A DNA stretch of 64,000 bases, from contig CP007444.1 of the NCBI GenBank assembly GCA_000632805.1, positions 4,824,772-4,888,771 on the forward strand, read 5' to 3'. The translations under genes were made by a program, and so were the position numbers. Below are positions 61,412-64,000 of this stretch, in pieces. Source of the stretch: Dyella jiangningensis (GTDB lineage Bacteria > Pseudomonadota > Gammaproteobacteria > Xanthomonadales > Rhodanobacteraceae). Each line of letters begins with the position of its first letter. Position 1 is the first letter of the stretch. The notes under the pieces are model-generated. The model saw nothing but the letters and a program-made list of their open reading frames with translations, ran no database searches and was not told the DNA's origin.

Positions 61412-62200
61412 CTATTCGAAACCGAACTCGAATGCGACCGCCTTGCCCTCGGGATCTTCCACTTCGAGCATCAGCGCCGCCGTTGCGCCCGGCGCGAGGC
61501 CGCGCTGCATGACATTGGCATCGCCCAGATATTCGCCCGGCCGCAGCCGCCGCATGGCGAGCCGCTTGCCGTTGGCGTCGGACAGGGTGACCGATACGAC
61601 GGGATAAGGCTGCGCAAAGTCGGCGTCGTTGCGCAGGCTCGCCGTGATCATCAGGGCGCCCGGCACCGAGGGGTGCGCCTGCACGTCGCGTGCAAGCAGA
61701 CTCAACTTGGCCGTGTCCTGCACGAGCGGCAGGCGACAACCCAGATTCGTGCAGGCATCACGCAGCAGCGGTCCCACGGTGCCGTCACTGATCAGCAGCT
61801 CTCGCTTGGCCCAGGCCACCTGGGCACCGAGAGCCAGCATCAGGAGGATGCAGGCGGTTATCCATGGCCAGCGCCGGCCGCGGCTTTCCTTCTTCCGCGC
61901 AAAGCGGGGCGCTACCACCAGGTTGCTGAAGTCCTCGACCGGCCCTTCCGCGACGACCTGTTCAGCCACGGCGGGCGTGTCGGCTGGCGGGCGGTAGACC
62001 GCCAGATCCAGCCGGGGCGGTAGTGATTCGCTATGCGAGGGCAGGCGATGGAACGGCTCGGGCGGCAGCTGTTCGCTCAGGCTGTCGAGTGCATCGAACG
62101 GCGTGCCGCAATGTCCGCACACGACTTCGCCGCGCGCTTGCGCAAGCGTTTCCGTGTTCAGCGAGAACACGGTCAGGCAGTCGGGGCATTGGGCGTACAT
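61412..62200 (-). CDS. Zinc-ribbon and DUF3426 membrane protein
   Basis: A 262-residue protein. An MJ0042-type zinc ribbon opens it (CPDC at about 5-8 and CGHC at about 28-31), then a Pro/Glu-rich linker, one transmembrane helix (WPWITACILLMLALGAQVAW, about 110-130) and a periplasmic DUF3426 domain with LRDACTNLGCRLPLV and ITASLRNDADFAQPYPVV. The function is unknown. It lies between prmA and fis, the standard place in Xanthomonadales. The 287 bp downstream towards fis holds no gene and probably the fis promoter. Confidence 0.9.
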   Translation of the reverse strand: MYAQCPDCLTVFSLNTETLAQARGEVVCGHCGTPFDALDSLSEQLPPEPFHRLPSHSESLPPRLDLAVYRPPADTPAVAEQVVAEGPVEDFSNLVVAPRFARKKESRGRRWPWITACILLMLALGAQVAWAKRELLISDGTVGPLLRDACTNLGCRLPLVQDTAKLSLLARDVQAHPSVPGALMITASLRNDADFAQPYPVVSVTLSDANGKRLAMRRLRPGEYLGDANVMQRGLAPGATAALMLEVEDPEGKAVAFEFGFE

Positions 62201-62324
62201 GCGGTCCGCAGATATCGAACTCAGGCAAGCCTAGTGCAGGCGTGCCGACAAATCACGCGCGTCCATGCCCGGATCGTGAACAGGCGCTCAGCTGCGCCTG
62301 TCGATACGCGTGTCCACTGTCGAA

Positions 62325-63272
62325 TCAACGGTCGTGCGCACGGCGACCGCTGATGCGCACCCAGTCTTCCTGCGTGTCCACGCGCAGGTCGTCGAACCAC
62401 GTCGCGTAGCGCTGCAGCAGTTCCTCTTCCTGGCCATGCAGGATGCCGGAGATCGCGAACGGCGCTCCGGGCTTCGCCGCTGCGGCGAACGTCGGCGCGA
62501 GCTCGCCGAGCGGGCCGGCCAGGATGTTGGCGATGAACACATCGGCCGTCGACGCGCTTTGATGCGCTGGTGCCGCAGGCGCAGGGGCGGCTTCCAGCAT
62601 GAAATCCTCGGGCAGGAACAGGGCGAGGCGATCGGCCACTTCGTTGCGTTCGGCATTGTCGGCCGAGGCGGTGAGCGCCTGCGGATCGTTGTCCACGCCC
62701 ACCGCACTGGCGGCGCCGAGCTTGAGCGCGGCAATGGCGAGAATGCCCGAGCCGCAGCCGAAATCGACGATGGTCTTGCCCTTCAGGTCCAGGCTGTCGA
62801 GCCACGCAAGGCAAAGCGCGGTAGTGGGATGCGTGCCGCTGCCGAAGGCGAGGCCGGGGTCGAGGCGAACCACCACGATGTCTTCGTCGGCGGGCGGCTC
62901 GATGTTCCACGGATAGATCCACAGCCGCCGGCCGAAGGCCATCGGCTTGAACTGGTCCATCCAGGCGCGCTCCCAGTCTTCGTCGGCCACGTCGCGAAAC
63001 TGCATGTGGTCCGGCTCCAGCCAGGGCAACAGGTCGCCCAGCGCTTCGTTCAGGCCCCGACGATCGGTGTCCGCTTCGAACAGCGCGTTCAGCGTGATGG
63101 TCGGCCACAGCGGCAATTCGCCCACGCCAGGCTCGAAGATGGCCTGCTCATCCGGCGTTTCCGCATCGGCATCCTGCAGTGTGATGGACAGTGCACCGAG
63201 CTCGTCGAGCGCCTCCTCCACGCGGGGCTGCTGTTCGGAACGGACGGTGAGGATGAGTTCAAGCCAGGGCAT
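62325..63272 (-). CDS. prmA: Ribosomal protein L11 methyltransferase
   Basis: A 315-residue enzyme that trimethylates Lys residues and the N-terminus of ribosomal protein L11. The N-terminal substrate domain (MPWLELILTVRSEQQPRVEE, about 1-65) leads through a linker to the SAM domain with LAFGSGTHPTTALCLAWL, VDFGCGSGILAIAALKLGA (motif I), GVDNDPQALTASADNA and the catalytic-site FIANILAGPL. Length and motifs fit. The ATG is at 63270-63272; a longer upstream reading would cross two REP pairs. Confidence 0.95.
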   Translation of the reverse strand: MPWLELILTVRSEQQPRVEEALDELGALSITLQDADAETPDEQAIFEPGVGELPLWPTITLNALFEADTDRRGLNEALGDLLPWLEPDHMQFRDVADEDWERAWMDQFKPMAFGRRLWIYPWNIEPPADEDIVVVRLDPGLAFGSGTHPTTALCLAWLDSLDLKGKTIVDFGCGSGILAIAALKLGAASAVGVDNDPQALTASADNAERNEVADRLALFLPEDFMLEAAPAPAAPAHQSASTADVFIANILAGPLGELAPTFAAAAKPGAPFAISGILHGQEEELLQRYATWFDDLRVDTQEDWVRISGRRAHDR

Positions 63273-63343
63273 GGCGGGTTCCTGCGGGTGAGGCGGATAT
63301 TGTCGCCGATGTAGAAGTCGGGCGCGAAATCGGGCTTCTGCCT

Positions 63344-63483
63344 TGTGGGAGCGCACCCTGTGCGCGACCGCTGACTTTCGAGGCCTTTTGCTTGCTGGCC
63401 TGCCGAAGAGCGATGGCTTGCGGAAACACTCGCGGGGCGCAGGGCATGCAAGGCTGCTGTCGCGCACAGGGTGCGCTCCCACA
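63344..63483. repeat. REP pair with 90-bp spacer, heads outward
   Basis: Plus unit 63344-63368 and minus unit 63459-63483, both with the consensus palindrome. The 90-bp spacer is the longest of any pair here and shows no gene. It lies upstream of prmA. Confidence 0.87.
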
Positions 63484-63514
63484 ATGATCGGACAGGCGAT
63501 GCGTGTGCCTCCGT

Positions 63515-63654
63515 TGTAGGAGCGCACCCTGTGCGCGACAGCAGCGCAATGGTGTGCGCCTGTTTTTGGTTCTCGCACGAAACTTGCGCATCGCGACAGC
63601 TGCCTCGGCGAGGTGACCCTGCGGCCCCGGTCGCGCACAGGGTGCGCTCCTACA
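63515..63654. repeat. REP pair, GTAG-headed, heads outward
   Basis: Plus unit 63515-63539 and minus unit 63630-63654, each with GTAGGAG head, spacer 90 bp. The outermost bases of the minus unit overlap the 3' end of the neighbouring gene and supply its stop codon. Confidence 0.87.
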
Positions 63655-64000
63655 GGGAGTTCAGAAACACGTCGTGGCGGTGATAGTAGTCGAGTGCGCG
63701 GATGAAGTCGGCGGTGCTGGATTCCGCGTTGTGCCGGCGCTGCACGAACAACACCTCGACGAAATCGGCGGCTTCCAGGAAATGACGCAGATGGTGTTGC
63801 GCGGCGAACGCGGGCAAGGCTTCGCCGTTGTCGTCGATCAGCGCGTCGTCTTCATCGGCAACGTGCGAGAGAAAGAGGCGGCAATCGGGCGAGGTGATCT
63901 CGCCACGGATATAGACCCAGGCGTAGCGATCCCAGCCGTCGCCTTCGTCGAACGCGGAAGTGATCGCGTCGATGGCATCGGGAAGGGTCAGTAGTTCGGA
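63650..64000 (-). CDS. Hypothetical protein, C-terminal part (runs off the window)
   Basis: A minus-strand reading open from the window edge gives 116 residues before TAG at 63650-63652. The protein is acidic and compact (AITSAFDEGDGWDRYAWVYI, then CRLFLSHVADEDDALIDD, ending DYYHRHDVFLNSL). Codon use looks like the surrounding genes. I do not recognise the family. The stop codon lies in the GTAG head of a REP unit, so the last two or three residues may have been set by repeat insertion. Confidence 0.7.
   Translation of the reverse strand, partial: SELLTLPDAIDAITSAFDEGDGWDRYAWVYIRGEITSPDCRLFLSHVADEDDALIDDNGEALPAFAAQHHLRHFLEAADFVEVLFVQRRHNAESSTADFIRALDYYHRHDVFLNSL

Overview
The window is GC-rich, densely coded chromosomal DNA. 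It most resembles the Xanthomonadales, probably Rhodanobacteraceae (Dyella, Rhodanobacter or Luteibacter type). The signs are large carbohydrate-type TonB-dependent receptors, the block prmA / zinc-ribbon DUF3426 / fis / purH, a DUF2782 gene divergent from polA, and a dense family of short GTRG-headed palindromic repeats between genes. This placement is inferred from gene content and order; no 16S rRNA gene is present. I saw no prophage, insertion sequence, CRISPR array, tRNA or rRNA.

Layout. 1-6.2 kb: 5' end of dinG, an orphan TonB-dependent receptor, a FAD dehydrogenase and a FrnE-type DsbA protein. 6.3-8.1 kb: a TCR/Tet-type MFS exporter coupled to a DUF1993 gene. 8.4-14.1 kb: one minus-strand run of folE, a three-gene MukBEF-like condensin (mksF, mksE, mksB) and a secreted EF-hand protein, with no nuclease gene of the Wadjet/MksG type. 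14.3-26.8 kb: mixed housekeeping and hypothetical genes (TonB-like protein, DOT1-like methyltransferase, rmuC, DUF2252, rlmI-like, srkA, two hotdog thioesterases, a ferredoxin-flavin reductase, a YibN-like rhodanese). 26.8-30.0 kb: hemD-hemX-hemY. 30.6-36.5 kb: uvrD, a membrane-anchored serine hydrolase, and a Tat-exported oxidase whose domains are in circularly permuted order relative to D-amino-acid oxidase.

36.6-50.6 kb is an alpha-glucan utilisation locus. A cytosolic GH13 alpha-glucosidase is divergent from an operon of TonB-dependent receptor, secreted GH13, secreted GH31, a six-hairpin glycosidase and an MFS sugar transporter, followed by a LacI-family regulator. The divergent control region carries two mirror-image copies of a LacI-type operator. 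The likely route is: receptor takes maltodextrins across the outer membrane, periplasmic enzymes trim them, the MFS protein imports the products, and the cytosolic GH13 finishes them.

50.7-52.1 kb is non-coding. It contains a probable small RNA with C-rich hairpin loops (sX13-like) downstream of polA and a long imperfect inverted repeat. 52.1-54.8 kb is polA, read in two frames because one G appears to be missing. 55.0-64 kb: DUF2782, EamA, GST, a LysR/SBF-symporter divergent pair, purH, fis, a zinc-ribbon protein, prmA and a partial hypothetical gene.

Twenty-four units of one REP family punctuate the intergenic gaps, mostly as inverted pairs with their heads facing out.
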